64,000 nt of DNA, taken from assembly GCF_027923545.1 (NCBI RefSeq), contig NZ_BROH01000005.1, forward strand, positions 1 through 64,000, given 5' to 3'. A program made the position numbers and the translations under genes. The notes under the pieces were generated by a model, which searched no databases, had not been told where the DNA came from, and was given only the letters and a program-made list of their open reading frames with translations. Source of the DNA: Sinisalibacter aestuarii (lineage in GTDB: Bacteria > Pseudomonadota > Alphaproteobacteria > Rhodobacterales > Rhodobacteraceae). Below, in pieces: positions 1-8,521 of this stretch (its first letter is position 1; each line of letters opens with the position of its first letter).

Positions 1-126
1 TTCCGGTTTTCCGGTTTTCCGGTTTTCCGGTTTTCCGGTTTTCCGGTTTTCCGGTTTTCCGGTTTTCCGGTTTTCCGGTTTTCCGGTTTTCCGGTTTTCC
101 GGTTTTCCGGTTTTCCGGTTTTCCGG
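1..126. repeat. 8-bp microsatellite (TTTTCCGG)n
   Basis: The window opens with a perfect tandem array of TTTTCCGG: a 6-nt partial copy followed by 15 uninterrupted units. It begins at base 1, so the true length is unknown. The period is not a multiple of three, so slippage inside a coding sequence would shift frame. Here it lies beyond the 3' end of the hydratase/dehydrogenase gene. It may belong to the promoter or end of a gene to the left, or mark an assembly edge. Confidence 0.95.
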
Positions 127-245
127 TGAAAATGGGGCTAATCCAATGTTTGTAAATACCTTTTATTGTGCCGCCGGATATCCGCAGCGGTTACCGAAAC
201 CTGAATAGAAGCCAGGTCACACCCGTCTGCACAGCCCAACGCACC

Positions 246-2306
246 TCACGCCCCGGCAAAGCTTTTGCCCTCCGCCGCCAGCCGCTCGATCAGCGCGGCC
301 GGTTTCCACGCCACCGGATCCTCCTCCGCGAAGCTGCGCAGCCGGGCGAGGATCGCGGACGCGCCCAGCGTGTCGGCATGGTGCATCAGACCGCCGCGCC
401 AGCGTGGAAAGCCGTAACCGGCCACCGTCACCACGTCGATATCCGCCGCCGATTGCGCAATCCCTTCATCGAGGATCGCCGCCGCCTCGTTGATCATCGC
501 CAGCACCAGCCGCTCGCGGATCTCGTCCTGCGAGATGTCGCGCCGCGTGACCCCGGCAAAATGCGCCTCTTCGCGGGCGAGGTCTTCGACCAGCGGGTCG
601 ACCACCTTGCCGCCGCCGCCGGGGTAGCGGTACCAGCCCACGCCCACCTTCTTGCCCAGCCGGCCCTCCTCCACCATCCGGTCGGCGATGGGGATGTAGC
701 GGCGGGCCGGGTCGCGGGTGGCGTCCTGGCGGCGGCGATTGGCATGAGCGATGTCGAGCCCGGACAGGTCCTGCGCTTCGTAGGGACCCATCGGGTAGCC
801 GAACGCCACCATCGCCTCGTCGATCTCCCAGGGATTCGCGCTGTCCATCATCACAGTATCCGCCGCCTCGCGGTAGCGCGCGAGGATGCGGTTGCCGATG
901 AACCCGTCGCAGACGCCGGCAAGCACCGGCAGCTTCCGCAGCCGCCTGGCAAGCGCAAAGCCGGTGGCGAGTGCGGTGTCGGAGCTGGCCGCGCCGCGCA
1001 CGATCTCCAGAAGCTTCATGATATGGGCCGGGGCGAAGAAATGCAGGCCGACGAGCCGGGTCGGGTCAGCCAGAACGGCAGCGATGTCGTTCACGTCGAG
1101 ATAGGAGGTGTTGGTGGCGAGCACCGCGCCGGGGCGCATCGCCGCCTCCAGCTTGCCGAAGACCTGCTGCTTCACCTCCATGCTCTCGAAGGCCGCCTCG
1201 ATGGCGATGTCGGCATCCGCCGCCTGCCCGTAATCCACGGTGGCGGTGAAGGCGGCGCGGCTTGCCTCGGCTTTAGCCGGGTCGATCAGCCCGCGCGTCA
1301 GCGCGGCGGCGATGATCCGTTCCACATTGGCCCCGGCGCGGGCAACGCCCTCGGCGTCCGTCTCCAGCAGCGTGACGGCGATCCCGGCATTGAGCAGCGC
1401 ATAGGCGATGCCCGCCCCCATCGTGCCGCCACCGACCACCACGGCTCTCTTCACGTCGACCGGGGCCGCCGCCTTCAGCCCGTCCGGCGCCTTCGTCGCG
1501 CGTTCGGCAAAGAAGATGTGGCGCAGCGCCTTTGCCTGTGCCCCCTGGCGCAGCTCAAGGAAGGCGGCGCGCTCCGCCTGTTGTGCCTCGGCGAGCGGTG
1601 TGGTGGCGGACGCGGCCACGAGGTCGATCGCGCGCAGCGGCGCGGTCTGGCCGCGCATCCGTTTTTCCGCCTGGGCCTGTGCCGCCGATACCGCCGCATC
1701 GTCCGCGTCCGGCCCCGGCAGATCGCCGAGCGCCACGCGGGTGGAAAGGCGTTCGTGGTTGATCTCGGCGGCGGCAAAGAGCGGATCCTCGGCCAGCTCG
1801 TCCACCAGCCCGATCTCCAGTGCCAGCGCCGCCGGGGCGGGCTTGCCGGTGGCGATCATGTCGAGCGCGCTTGCAAGGCCCACAAGGCGCGGCAGGCGCT
1901 GGGTGCCGCCCGCGCCGGGCACCACGCCAAGGGTGACTTCCGGCAGGCCGATCTGCGCGCCGGGGGCGGCGATCCGGTAGCGGCAGGCCAGCGCCAGCTC
2001 GCATCCGCCGCCGAGCGCCGGCCCGTGGATCGCGGCAATCCAGGGCACCGCGCAGGCTTCGATCCCGGCGATCACCTCGGGCAGATGCGGCTCCAGCGCC
2101 GGCCCGTCGAATTCGCGCGCATCCGCCCCGGCGGCAAAGGCCCGGCCCGCACCGGAGAGGATCACCCGCTCCAGCCCCGGCTCGCCCGCGATCCAGCCGA
2201 GCGCGTCCAGCAGGCCCTGCCGGGTCTCGCGACCAATCGCGTTCACGGGCGGGAAATCGAGGGTGACATAGGCGGTGGCGCCATCGCGGCGGGTGGTGAC
2301 AGGCAT
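246..2306 (-). CDS. Enoyl-CoA hydratase / 3-hydroxyacyl-CoA dehydrogenase fusion
   Basis: This is a bifunctional beta-oxidation enzyme of 686 residues in the FadB/FadJ family. The N-terminal crotonase domain (about 1-190) shows the oxyanion segment GPALGGGCELALACR and LPEVTLGVVPGAGGTQRLPR, so both hydratase glutamates are present. The Rossmann domain (about 285-460) starts with VVVGGGTMGAGIA, and a C-terminal dehydrogenase domain follows. An SD of GGAGGATCC precedes the ATG. It lies 84 bp downstream of boxR in the same direction. By context it probably hydrates 2,3-dehydroadipyl-CoA and oxidises 3-hydroxyadipyl-CoA after ring cleavage. The family is certain; the substrate is inferred from the neighbours. 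Confidence 0.93.
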   Translation of the reverse strand: MPVTTRRDGATAYVTLDFPPVNAIGRETRQGLLDALGWIAGEPGLERVILSGAGRAFAAGADAREFDGPALEPHLPEVIAGIEACAVPWIAAIHGPALGGGCELALACRYRIAAPGAQIGLPEVTLGVVPGAGGTQRLPRLVGLASALDMIATGKPAPAALALEIGLVDELAEDPLFAAAEINHERLSTRVALGDLPGPDADDAAVSAAQAQAEKRMRGQTAPLRAIDLVAASATTPLAEAQQAERAAFLELRQGAQAKALRHIFFAERATKAPDGLKAAAPVDVKRAVVVGGGTMGAGIAYALLNAGIAVTLLETDAEGVARAGANVERIIAAALTRGLIDPAKAEASRAAFTATVDYGQAADADIAIEAAFESMEVKQQVFGKLEAAMRPGAVLATNTSYLDVNDIAAVLADPTRLVGLHFFAPAHIMKLLEIVRGAASSDTALATGFALARRLRKLPVLAGVCDGFIGNRILARYREAADTVMMDSANPWEIDEAMVAFGYPMGPYEAQDLSGLDIAHANRRRQDATRDPARRYIPIADRMVEEGRLGKKVGVGWYRYPGGGGKVVDPLVEDLAREEAHFAGVTRRDISQDEIRERLVLAMINEAAAILDEGIAQSAADIDVVTVAGYGFPRWRGGLMHHADTLGASAILARLRSFAEEDPVAWKPAALIERLAAEGKSFAGA

Positions 2307-2332
2307 GGATCCTCCGGTGGTCTGGCGGCGAG

Positions 2333-2385
2333 GCCGGGGGGCGCTGCCCCCCGGACCCCCCGAGGTATTTGCGGAACGAAGAAGA
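2333..2385. repeat. GC-rich intergenic repeat, copy 1
   Basis: A hairpin-forming run (GGGGGGCGCTGCCCCCCGG) is followed by ACCCCCCGAGGTATTTGC and a purine-rich GAACGAAGAAGA tail. A near-identical arrangement recurs at 50396-50452. Here it fills the gap between boxR and the hydratase/dehydrogenase. Such G/C hairpins with a TATTT tail are common intergenic elements in this bacterial family (recollection, not checked). Confidence 0.7.
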
Positions 2386-2390
2386 ACGGG

Positions 2391-3302
2391 TCAGTCGAGA
2401 AAATGATGGCGTTCGATCAGGGCGAGCAGATCGGCAAGGCTCTCGTCTTCGCTGCGGCCCGACGTGTCGAGCCGCGCCAGCGCCCGGTCATAGAGCGCCT
2501 CGCGGGCGGTGAGGATCGACTTGAGCTGCTCCATCGCCTCCGGGTTGCCCGCCATCGGCCGCGTATCGCCCTGTTCGCGGACCCGGGCCATGTGCTCGGC
2601 CGGCGTGGCCTTGACCCAGATCGTATGAAAATGATCGAGAAGCCGGGCATAGGTCTCCGGTTCGGCGACGATGCCCCCGGCCACGGCGAGGATCATCGCC
2701 TCATGGGTGGCGATCACGCGGCTGATCGCCTGCGCTTCGAGGCGGCGATAGCCCTCCTGACCGTAAAGCGCCATCAGCTCGTCCACCGGCATGCCCGATT
2801 GCTCTTCGATCTCGCGGTTGAGCTCGACGAAGGGCAGGCCGAGCGCCGCACCGGCGCGGCGGCCCAGCGTGGATTTGCCCGCGCCGCGCAGGCCCACGAG
2901 GCAGATGCGGTTGGCCCGCGCCGTCTCTGCCGGATCGGGCGCGAGCGCCGCGCGCACACGGGCCTGGGTGGCGCTGTCGGCGCTGCGGAACAGTTCGGCG
3001 ATGCGCAGCGCGTCGGACGACCAGGGGTCGTCCTCGCCCACCAGCCATTCGATCCTGTGATCGAGCGCATGGGCGACACGGCTCAGAAGCCCGATCGAGA
3101 TATTGCCCTCGCCCGCTTCGAGCTGGGCGAGATAGCGCGGCGAGACGCCCGATTTTTCCGACAGCACGCGGCGCGGAATGCCTTTGCGGTCGCGCGCATG
3201 GCGCACCCGTTCACCGACGCGGGCGATGATGCGGGCCACTTCCTCCTCGGCCTCGCTGCGCGTTTCCTGCACGTCGCCCCTGAAATTTGTGATCTCGGCC
3301 AT
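2391..3302 (-). CDS. boxR: BoxR-type regulator: XRE HTH fused to shikimate-kinase-like domain
   Basis: A 303-residue regulator. Residues about 30-90 form an XRE helix-turn-helix (VLSEKSGVSPRYLAQLEAGE). Residues about 131-300 form a shikimate-kinase-like domain with Walker A GLRGAGKST near 137-145. In Azoarcus BoxR represses box genes and releases DNA on binding benzoyl-CoA through the kinase-like domain; that role is transferred here by architecture and context. The ATG at 3302 with upstream AGGCAGGG is preferred; an in-frame TTG at 3335 is the alternative. Two operator-like palindromes lie just upstream, which suggests autoregulation. Confidence 0.93.
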   Translation of the reverse strand: MAEITNFRGDVQETRSEAEEEVARIIARVGERVRHARDRKGIPRRVLSEKSGVSPRYLAQLEAGEGNISIGLLSRVAHALDHRIEWLVGEDDPWSSDALRIAELFRSADSATQARVRAALAPDPAETARANRICLVGLRGAGKSTLGRRAGAALGLPFVELNREIEEQSGMPVDELMALYGQEGYRRLEAQAISRVIATHEAMILAVAGGIVAEPETYARLLDHFHTIWVKATPAEHMARVREQGDTRPMAGNPEAMEQLKSILTAREALYDRALARLDTSGRSEDESLADLLALIERHHFLD

Positions 3303-3317
3303 ACCCTGCCTGACGTC

Positions 3318-3331
3318 TGAACAATAATGCA
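3318..3331. promoter_or_regulatory. Putative BoxR operator upstream of boxR (weak)
   Basis: TGAACAATAATGCA fits the TGCA-N6-TGCA pattern with one imperfect half. It sits 16 bp upstream of the boxR ATG. Confidence 0.4.
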
Positions 3332-3372
3332 GCAATCCTACGCCCGCCGCGCCCCGCCCTCAATGGAAAAGG

Positions 3373-3386
3373 CGCACAATAGTGCA
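3373..3386. promoter_or_regulatory. Putative BoxR operator upstream of boxR (strong)
   Basis: CGCACAATAGTGCA matches the core GCA-N6-TGC and differs from TGCA-N6-TGCA at one outer base. It occupies the gap between the thioesterase stop and boxR. Confidence 0.6.
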
Positions 3387-3806
3387 TCAACCGGCGGCGG
3401 CGATCCGCGGCCCGACCACGGCGCGCACCTCGTCCGGCACGCTGCGTTTTTCGAGGCTGCCGGCGACGATGAAGACGCAGACAAAGCTGCCCTCGAAGCA
3501 CAGTGCACCATCCTGCCTGCCCGTCACGCGGAAGGTGATCGAGCTTTCGCCGAGCCGTTCGGGGATGACCGTGCAGGCGAGCCGGTGGCGCGGGGTGACG
3601 GGGCTGCGGAAATCCATCTCCATATGCACGAAGGGGGTGCCGAAACCGCGATCCAGCTCCATCTGGTACCAGCCGTCGCCATCGAGCACATGCTCCCAGA
3701 ACCCGTTGATCGCCTCCAGCGCCCAGGCCGGGATGCGGGCGGTGTAGGCGATCCGGGCCGGGTCGCAATCGCCCCAGCTCACGCGGATTTCGTGGGTATA
3801 GTCCAT
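3387..3806 (-). CDS. Hot-dog acyl-CoA thioesterase (4-hydroxybenzoyl-CoA thioesterase family)
   Basis: A 139-residue single hot-dog domain. The N-terminal active-site stretch VSWGDCDPARIAY carries the Asp typical of 4-hydroxybenzoyl-CoA thioesterases. An SD of GGAGCCCGAC precedes the ATG. The gene starts 18 bp after boxA stops, so it is part of the same transcript. It probably hydrolyses benzoyl-CoA or a stalled pathway intermediate and so frees trapped CoA. The fold is clear, but the exact acyl-CoA cannot be read from sequence. Confidence 0.88.
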   Translation of the reverse strand: MDYTHEIRVSWGDCDPARIAYTARIPAWALEAINGFWEHVLDGDGWYQMELDRGFGTPFVHMEMDFRSPVTPRHRLACTVIPERLGESSITFRVTGRQDGALCFEGSFVCVFIVAGSLEKRSVPDEVRAVVGPRIAAAG

Positions 3807-3824
3807 GTCGGGCTCCGGGGCGGA

Positions 3825-5018
3825 TCAGTAGGTTTCGACGTGGTAGCGCCCGTCGTCGCGCATCGTATCGCGCAGCGCCGCCCAGTCCAGCCCCACACCG
3901 CGCGCGATATCGCGGAAGGCTTCCTCCACCCCCTGCTCCATCTCCTTCAGCCCGCAGATATAAACATGCGCCTTCGGGCTTTGCAGCAGGGCCGCCACCC
4001 GCTCCCTCTCGTCGCGCAGCTTGTCCTGCACGTAATGCTTCGGCTCTCCGTCGAGCCGGGAGAAGGCGAAGAGCTTGTGCATGAAATCCTCGGGCACCTT
4101 CTTCAGCGGGCCGAAATAGGGCAGCTCCTCGGGGCGGCGGGCGCCGAAGACGAGGGTGAGCTTGCCGGTGTTGCGCGGTATCTCGCGCTGGCGGCGCATG
4201 GTGAAGCCACGGAACGGGGCTGAGCCGGTGCCGGTGCAGATCATCAGAAGCTCGGCCTCCGGGTCGGAGGGCAGCAGGAAGGTGGCGCCGAACGGGCCGG
4301 TCACCTGCACCTCGTCGCCGGGCCTGAGATCGCAGACATAATTGGAGCACAGCCCCTGCGGCTCGCGCTTCACCGTGAGCGAGAGGTTGTTGTAATTGGG
4401 CCGCTCGCCATCGCGGGGGGACGAGACCGAATAGAGCCGCGGCAGATGCGCCTTGCCCGCGTCGTCCGTTCCCGGCGGGATGATCCCGATCGACTGGCCT
4501 TCCAGCACCGGCATCGGCTGGCCGCCGAAATCGAGGATGATGTGGCGCACATCGTTGTCGGACCCGTCGGCGGTGAGGCGGAAATTACCCGTGACCTTCG
4601 CGGTGGCGGGCTTGCCGAGCGTGTAGAGGTTGACCGTGGGCTTGGAGGCGGTGGCCGGGGCCTTCGCCTTGCCGCCGGCGCCGGCATGGGCCTCGGCCAG
4701 CAGCGCCGCCATCGCGTCATCGAGCGCCTCAAGCCCGGTTTCGGCCTCGCCGCCCTCGCCCAGCTCCTCCTGAGCCGGGAGCTCGTCCCAGGCAAACTGA
4801 TCGTCGAGCGAATAGGGCGCGGTGACGACCCGCCATTCGTCGATCGAGCCGGTCGGGCAGACCGGGATGCAATCCATGCAGAACTCGCATTTGGAGGCGT
4901 CGACCACCACGTTCATGTCGTCATGGGTGATCGCCTCGACCGGGCAGGTCATCTCGCAGGTATAGCAGCGGATGCAGATCTCCGGGTCGATCAGATGTTG
5001 CTTGAGCGGCCTGGTCAC
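3825..5018 (-). CDS. boxA: Benzoyl-CoA 2,3-epoxidase, reductase component BoxA
   Basis: A 397-residue flavoprotein that passes NADPH electrons to the oxygenase BoxB. Two CxxCxxCxxxCP clusters at residues 15-25 and 44-54 bind [4Fe-4S] centres. An Ala/Glu-rich linker follows, then a ferredoxin-NADP reductase domain with FAD motif RLYSVSS and nucleotide motif GTGSAPFRG. The start is GTG at 5018 with SD GGAGAAAGAGGC; the open frame extends upstream but lacks a better signal. The GTG overlaps the TGA of the small Cys-rich gene (GTGA), so the two are translationally coupled. Confidence 0.95.
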   Translation of the reverse strand: MTRPLKQHLIDPEICIRCYTCEMTCPVEAITHDDMNVVVDASKCEFCMDCIPVCPTGSIDEWRVVTAPYSLDDQFAWDELPAQEELGEGGEAETGLEALDDAMAALLAEAHAGAGGKAKAPATASKPTVNLYTLGKPATAKVTGNFRLTADGSDNDVRHIILDFGGQPMPVLEGQSIGIIPPGTDDAGKAHLPRLYSVSSPRDGERPNYNNLSLTVKREPQGLCSNYVCDLRPGDEVQVTGPFGATFLLPSDPEAELLMICTGTGSAPFRGFTMRRQREIPRNTGKLTLVFGARRPEELPYFGPLKKVPEDFMHKLFAFSRLDGEPKHYVQDKLRDERERVAALLQSPKAHVYICGLKEMEQGVEEAFRDIARGVGLDWAALRDTMRDDGRYHVETY

Positions 5019-5185
5019 GCCTCTTTCTCCTTCAGAACGATCCCGGGCAGATAGAGCGCCTCGATCAGAGCGGTGCAGAGGCCGGTGCAGGATTTGCAGC
5101 CGACGCAGCCGCCCGAAAGCGCCGAGACCTCGCCCGCAAGCGCATGGGAGCGGGGCGCATGGCCGATTTCGCGTTTTACCTGCAT
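5015..5185 (-). CDS. 56-residue CxxCxxCxxxC mini-ferredoxin-like protein coupled to boxA
   Basis: This short frame runs from ATG at 5185 (SD GGGAGGACGAC) to a TGA that overlaps the boxA GTG by 4 bp. The product is 56 residues. Its only cysteines, at 27, 30, 33 and 37 (GGCVGCKSCTGLC), form one complete CX2CX2CX3C [4Fe-4S]-type motif. The SD resembles those of boxB, the ligase and the DUF4863 gene. The pattern resembles the first cluster of BoxA (CIRCYTCEMTC) but without the following proline. It could be an electron carrier or a maturation partner for BoxA/BoxB. I recognise no named family; function is inferred from motif and coupling. Confidence 0.8.
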   Translation of the reverse strand: MQVKREIGHAPRSHALAGEVSALSGGCVGCKSCTGLCTALIEALYLPGIVLKEKEA

Positions 5186-5266
5186 GTCGTCCTCCCGGTC
5201 TGACGGATGAGCCGGGGGGCCGCCCCCCGGCCCTTCCGGGCCAGTATCGCCACGATGAAGCGGCGA

Positions 5267-6718
5267 TCACGCCATGGCGAGCTTCACATATTCGAAGTCG
5301 CCGGGCTTGTTGTCGATCCCCACTTTCGGCGGCGCGATCCAGCCCGCATATTTGCCAGGCTCGGTCACCTGCACCATGAGCGACTGGATGAAATCGCCAT
5401 CGGCATGGGTCGGCAGCCAGCCCTTCTCGCCGGCATCGTAATCGGCGCCGGAAAGCAGCGTGCCGTCCGGATCGAACAGCTTGTCGGAGAAAACGCCGAT
5501 CTTGCGGTTGAACGCCTCGTGCGGCAGCTTGAGCTCGAAGTCGATCCCGGCCTTTTCGATGATCTTGTTCCAGCGGCCCACACCGCCGGCGGCATCGCGC
5601 GTATAATCGTCGCGCAGGCGCATGTTGATCGCGGTGAGCGCAGGCACCTCCTTGCGCACCACCTGGCCGTCTTCGAAATCCCACACCGTGTAAGTGTCGT
5701 TCGTCAGCTTGTGGTCGTCGTCCAGCCGGTGCTCCTGGTAGCGGCCCTTGATGCCTGCGTTGAAGGCATTGGCGGCGTTGGTCGAGACTTCCTGGCCGAA
5801 CAGATCGAGCGACAGGGTGTAGTGCAGGTTCAGCTTTTTCTGGATCAGCGGCAGGTCGATCACGCCGAGGGCGCGGATGCGGTCGGTATCGTAGGGATCG
5901 TCGATGCCGTTTTCCTTCATCACCTGGCAGGTGCGCTCGATAGTGCGGCCCACCCCGGTTTCGCCCACGAACATGTGGTGCGCTTCCTCGGTGAGCATGA
6001 AGCGGCAGGTGCGGCTGAGCGGATCGAAGCCCGATTGCGCGAGGCTTTCGAGCTGCATCTTGCCGTCGCGGTCGGTGAAATAGGTGAACATGAAGAAGGA
6101 CAGCCAGTCGGGCGTTTCCTCGTTGAAGGCGCCGAGCATCCGGGGCGCTTCCTCGCTGCCCGAGGAGCGGCGCAGCAGATCGTCGGCCTCTTCGCGCCCG
6201 TCGCGGCCGAAATACTTGTGCAGCAGATAGACCATCGCCCAGAGGTGGCGGCCCTCCTCGACATTGACCTGGAACAGGTTGCGCATGTCATAAAGCGAGG
6301 GGGCGGTGATCGCGAGAAAGCGCTGCTGCTCGACCGAGGCCGGCTCGGTATCGCCCTGGATCACGATCAGGCGCTTCATCAGGTTGCGGTATTCGCCCGG
6401 CACTTCCTGCCAGGCCGGTTCGCCCGCATGTTCGCCACAGGGAATGGTGCGCCCCTCCACCTGCGGCGCAAGCAGCACGCCCCAGCGGTAGTCGGGCATC
6501 TTGACGTAATCGAACTTGGCCCAGCCCTTCGGGTCGACCGAGACGGCGGTGCGCAGGTAGACGAGCGATTGCTGGAACTTGTCGGGGATCAGATCGTTCC
6601 ACCAGTTGATGTAGCCGGGATGCCATTTTTCCAGCGCCTTCAGCACCCGCTTGTCGGACGAAAGGCCAACGTTGTTGGGGATCTGGGTGTCGTAGGAAAC
6701 GTTCATCAAGTCGTGCAT
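5267..6718 (-). CDS. boxB: Benzoyl-CoA 2,3-epoxidase, oxygenase component BoxB
   Basis: A 483-residue class I di-iron monooxygenase that uses O2 and BoxA-supplied electrons to form 2,3-epoxybenzoyl-CoA. Putative iron ligands lie in VEEGRHLWAM and LTEEAHHMFVGE, the two E..H segments of the family. Length and sequence match BoxB throughout. The ATG at 6718 has a strong SD (AGGGAGGACAAC). The gene follows boxC by 21 bp and is separated from the Cys-rich small gene by about 80 bp. Confidence 0.96.
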   Translation of the reverse strand: MHDLMNVSYDTQIPNNVGLSSDKRVLKALEKWHPGYINWWNDLIPDKFQQSLVYLRTAVSVDPKGWAKFDYVKMPDYRWGVLLAPQVEGRTIPCGEHAGEPAWQEVPGEYRNLMKRLIVIQGDTEPASVEQQRFLAITAPSLYDMRNLFQVNVEEGRHLWAMVYLLHKYFGRDGREEADDLLRRSSGSEEAPRMLGAFNEETPDWLSFFMFTYFTDRDGKMQLESLAQSGFDPLSRTCRFMLTEEAHHMFVGETGVGRTIERTCQVMKENGIDDPYDTDRIRALGVIDLPLIQKKLNLHYTLSLDLFGQEVSTNAANAFNAGIKGRYQEHRLDDDHKLTNDTYTVWDFEDGQVVRKEVPALTAINMRLRDDYTRDAAGGVGRWNKIIEKAGIDFELKLPHEAFNRKIGVFSDKLFDPDGTLLSGADYDAGEKGWLPTHADGDFIQSLMVQVTEPGKYAGWIAPPKVGIDNKPGDFEYVKLAMA

Positions 6719-6739
6719 GTTGTCCTCCCTGTCGCGCCG

Positions 6740-8398
6740 TCAGACGCGCTCCATGTTGTAGTTGCCACGGATGCCGGAGCCGTAGCGTTGCAGCGCGCCC
6801 TCGGGGCCGGTGGCGTTGGGCCGGTTGAAAATCCAGTTCTGCCAGGCGGTGAGGCGGCCGAAGATGCGGGTTTCCATCGTTTCGGGGCCGGCGAAGCGCA
6901 GATTGGCTTCCATCCCCGTCATCGCGTCGGGCGAGAACGAGGCGCGCTCTTCGATGAAGATGCGGATCTCGTCGTCCCAGTCGATATCGTCGAGGATGTA
7001 GGTGACGAGGCCCAGCGCATCGGCCTCGTCGGCCTCCAGTGGCTCGCCGACCTTCCCGCGCGCTTCCTCGACCGCCTCGGGTTCGCCGAGGAAGCGGGTG
7101 GCGAGGCGCGAGAGATCGTTGGCCATCGGGTAGGTGCCGAAATTGCTGCCGTTCAGCAGGATCGTGGCGAGCGGCCGGTTATCGCCCTCGAACTCGTCTT
7201 CCATCATGTAGGAGCGGTCGACGGCGAACAGGATCTCGGCCAGAACCCCGGCAAAACAGGAGCCGTGCTCGACCAGCGCAACGAGGCTGCGCGAGGTCAT
7301 GTCGATCCGCTTCAGCACGCGCTTCCAGTATTTCAGGATCTCGTTGGCCAGCCAGTGATCGGCATTGGCGAGCAGCAGGTCTTCATGCGCTTTCACCCGG
7401 TCGGCATCGCCCTGCGAGCGGAACACGATCAGCCCTTCCTCGCGCTCGTTGAGCCGCAGATGCAGGATCGCATCGTCAAGCTCGCGGGCGAGCCGGAGCA
7501 GGTAGAACTGATCGCCCTCAGCCACCACCTCGTCCATGCTCGCGGGCGCATCGCCCTCGGGGCCGGACAGGGTGATCGTGGCCTTGTGCCCGGCGCGGTC
7601 GATCTCGACCTCGACCAGCGAGTAGTGCACAGCCGCCTCGTCGATCTTGCGGGCGAGCGGCGTGAGGGAGATGCCCCCGGCCACGTCCGGCTTGGCCGAG
7701 GCGGCGGCGAATTCCTGCGCGCGCTCGGCAACGGTGGCATCGAATTTCGAATTCGGGATGACCTCGTCGACCAGCCGCCACTCCTTCGCCCGCTGGCCAC
7801 GGATGCCTTCCTCGATCGAGCAGAACACATCGGCCCGGTCACGGCGCACCTTGCGCTTGTCGGTCACCCGGGTGAGGCCGCCGGTGCCCGGAAGCACCGC
7901 CAGCAGCGGCACCTCGGGCAGCGCGACGGAGGAAGAGCTGTCGTCGGTCAGCATGATGTGATTGCAGGCCAGCGCCAGCTCGTATCCGCCGCCCGCGCAG
8001 GCCCCCTTCACCGCCGCGATCCACTTCTGGCCCGAATCGTCCTCTGCGGCCTCGAAGGTGTTGCGCGTTTCATTGGTGAATTTGCAGAAGTTGACCTTGT
8101 GAGCATGGCTCGCACCGCCGAGCATCCGGATATTGGCGCCGGCGCAGAACACCTTGTCCTTGCCCGATTTCATCACCACCACCTTCACCTCCGGATGCTC
8201 GAACCGCATCCGCTGGGTGATGTCGTAAAGCTCGATATCGACGCCGAGATCGTAGGAATTGAGCTTGAGCTGGTAGCCGTCGAACAGGCCGCCGTTTTCG
8301 TCCACATCCATGGTGACGGTGGCGACGGGGCCATCGTAACCCACCTTCCAGTGGCGGTAGGTCGATGGGTCGGTCTGGAAATTGATGAGCTTGGTCAC
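6740..8398 (-). CDS. boxC: 2,3-epoxybenzoyl-CoA dihydrolase BoxC
   Basis: A crotonase-superfamily enzyme of about 552 residues that hydrolytically opens 2,3-epoxybenzoyl-CoA to 3,4-dehydroadipyl-CoA semialdehyde and formate. Two crotonase-like halves are seen, with KVFCAGANIRMLGG and AGGGYELALACN in the first. GTG at 8398 (SD AGGGAG, 7-nt spacing) is preferred over an ATG at 8422, which abuts an operator-like palindrome. It is the first gene of the boxC-boxB-small ORF-boxA-thioesterase transcript, with three operator-like sites upstream. Confidence 0.95.
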   Translation of the reverse strand: MTKLINFQTDPSTYRHWKVGYDGPVATVTMDVDENGGLFDGYQLKLNSYDLGVDIELYDITQRMRFEHPEVKVVVMKSGKDKVFCAGANIRMLGGASHAHKVNFCKFTNETRNTFEAAEDDSGQKWIAAVKGACAGGGYELALACNHIMLTDDSSSSVALPEVPLLAVLPGTGGLTRVTDKRKVRRDRADVFCSIEEGIRGQRAKEWRLVDEVIPNSKFDATVAERAQEFAAASAKPDVAGGISLTPLARKIDEAAVHYSLVEVEIDRAGHKATITLSGPEGDAPASMDEVVAEGDQFYLLRLARELDDAILHLRLNEREEGLIVFRSQGDADRVKAHEDLLLANADHWLANEILKYWKRVLKRIDMTSRSLVALVEHGSCFAGVLAEILFAVDRSYMMEDEFEGDNRPLATILLNGSNFGTYPMANDLSRLATRFLGEPEAVEEARGKVGEPLEADEADALGLVTYILDDIDWDDEIRIFIEERASFSPDAMTGMEANLRFAGPETMETRIFGRLTAWQNWIFNRPNATGPEGALQRYGSGIRGNYNMERV

Positions 8399-8421
8399 GG
8401 TCTCACTCCCTGTAGCGCCCA

Positions 8422-8435
8422 TGCAGTATAGTGCG
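8422..8435. promoter_or_regulatory. Putative BoxR operator, boxC promoter site 1
   Basis: TGCAGTATAGTGCG is one base from TGCA-N6-TGCA and lies 24 bp upstream of the boxC GTG, where it could block transcription initiation. Confidence 0.6.
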
Positions 8436-8461
8436 GCATTCGGTCATTCGCAACACTATCA

Positions 8462-8475
8462 TGCATTATAATGCT
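8462..8475. promoter_or_regulatory. Putative BoxR operator, boxC promoter site 2
   Basis: TGCATTATAATGCT contains the perfect 12-bp palindrome GCATTATAATGC. It is about 64 bp upstream of boxC. Confidence 0.65.
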
Positions 8476-8521
8476 AAATTGTTTTCCCTATATTTCAGGA
8501 CGATGCCAGGATTCTAGCATT

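Noticed and set aside
1-126. CRISPR-like array
   Set aside because: Unit is 8 bp with no spacers; a simple microsatellite.
168-3320. A 1050-residue plus-strand open frame opposite the hydratase/dehydrogenase and boxR genes
   Set aside because: Low-complexity, Arg/His/Gly-rich translation antisense to two well-recognised genes; a GC-rich shadow frame.
5207-8431. A 1074-residue plus-strand open frame opposite boxB and boxC
   Set aside because: Antisense to two certain enzymes with no recognisable domain; similar shadows at 22635-26069 and 28740-32147 were dropped for the same reason.
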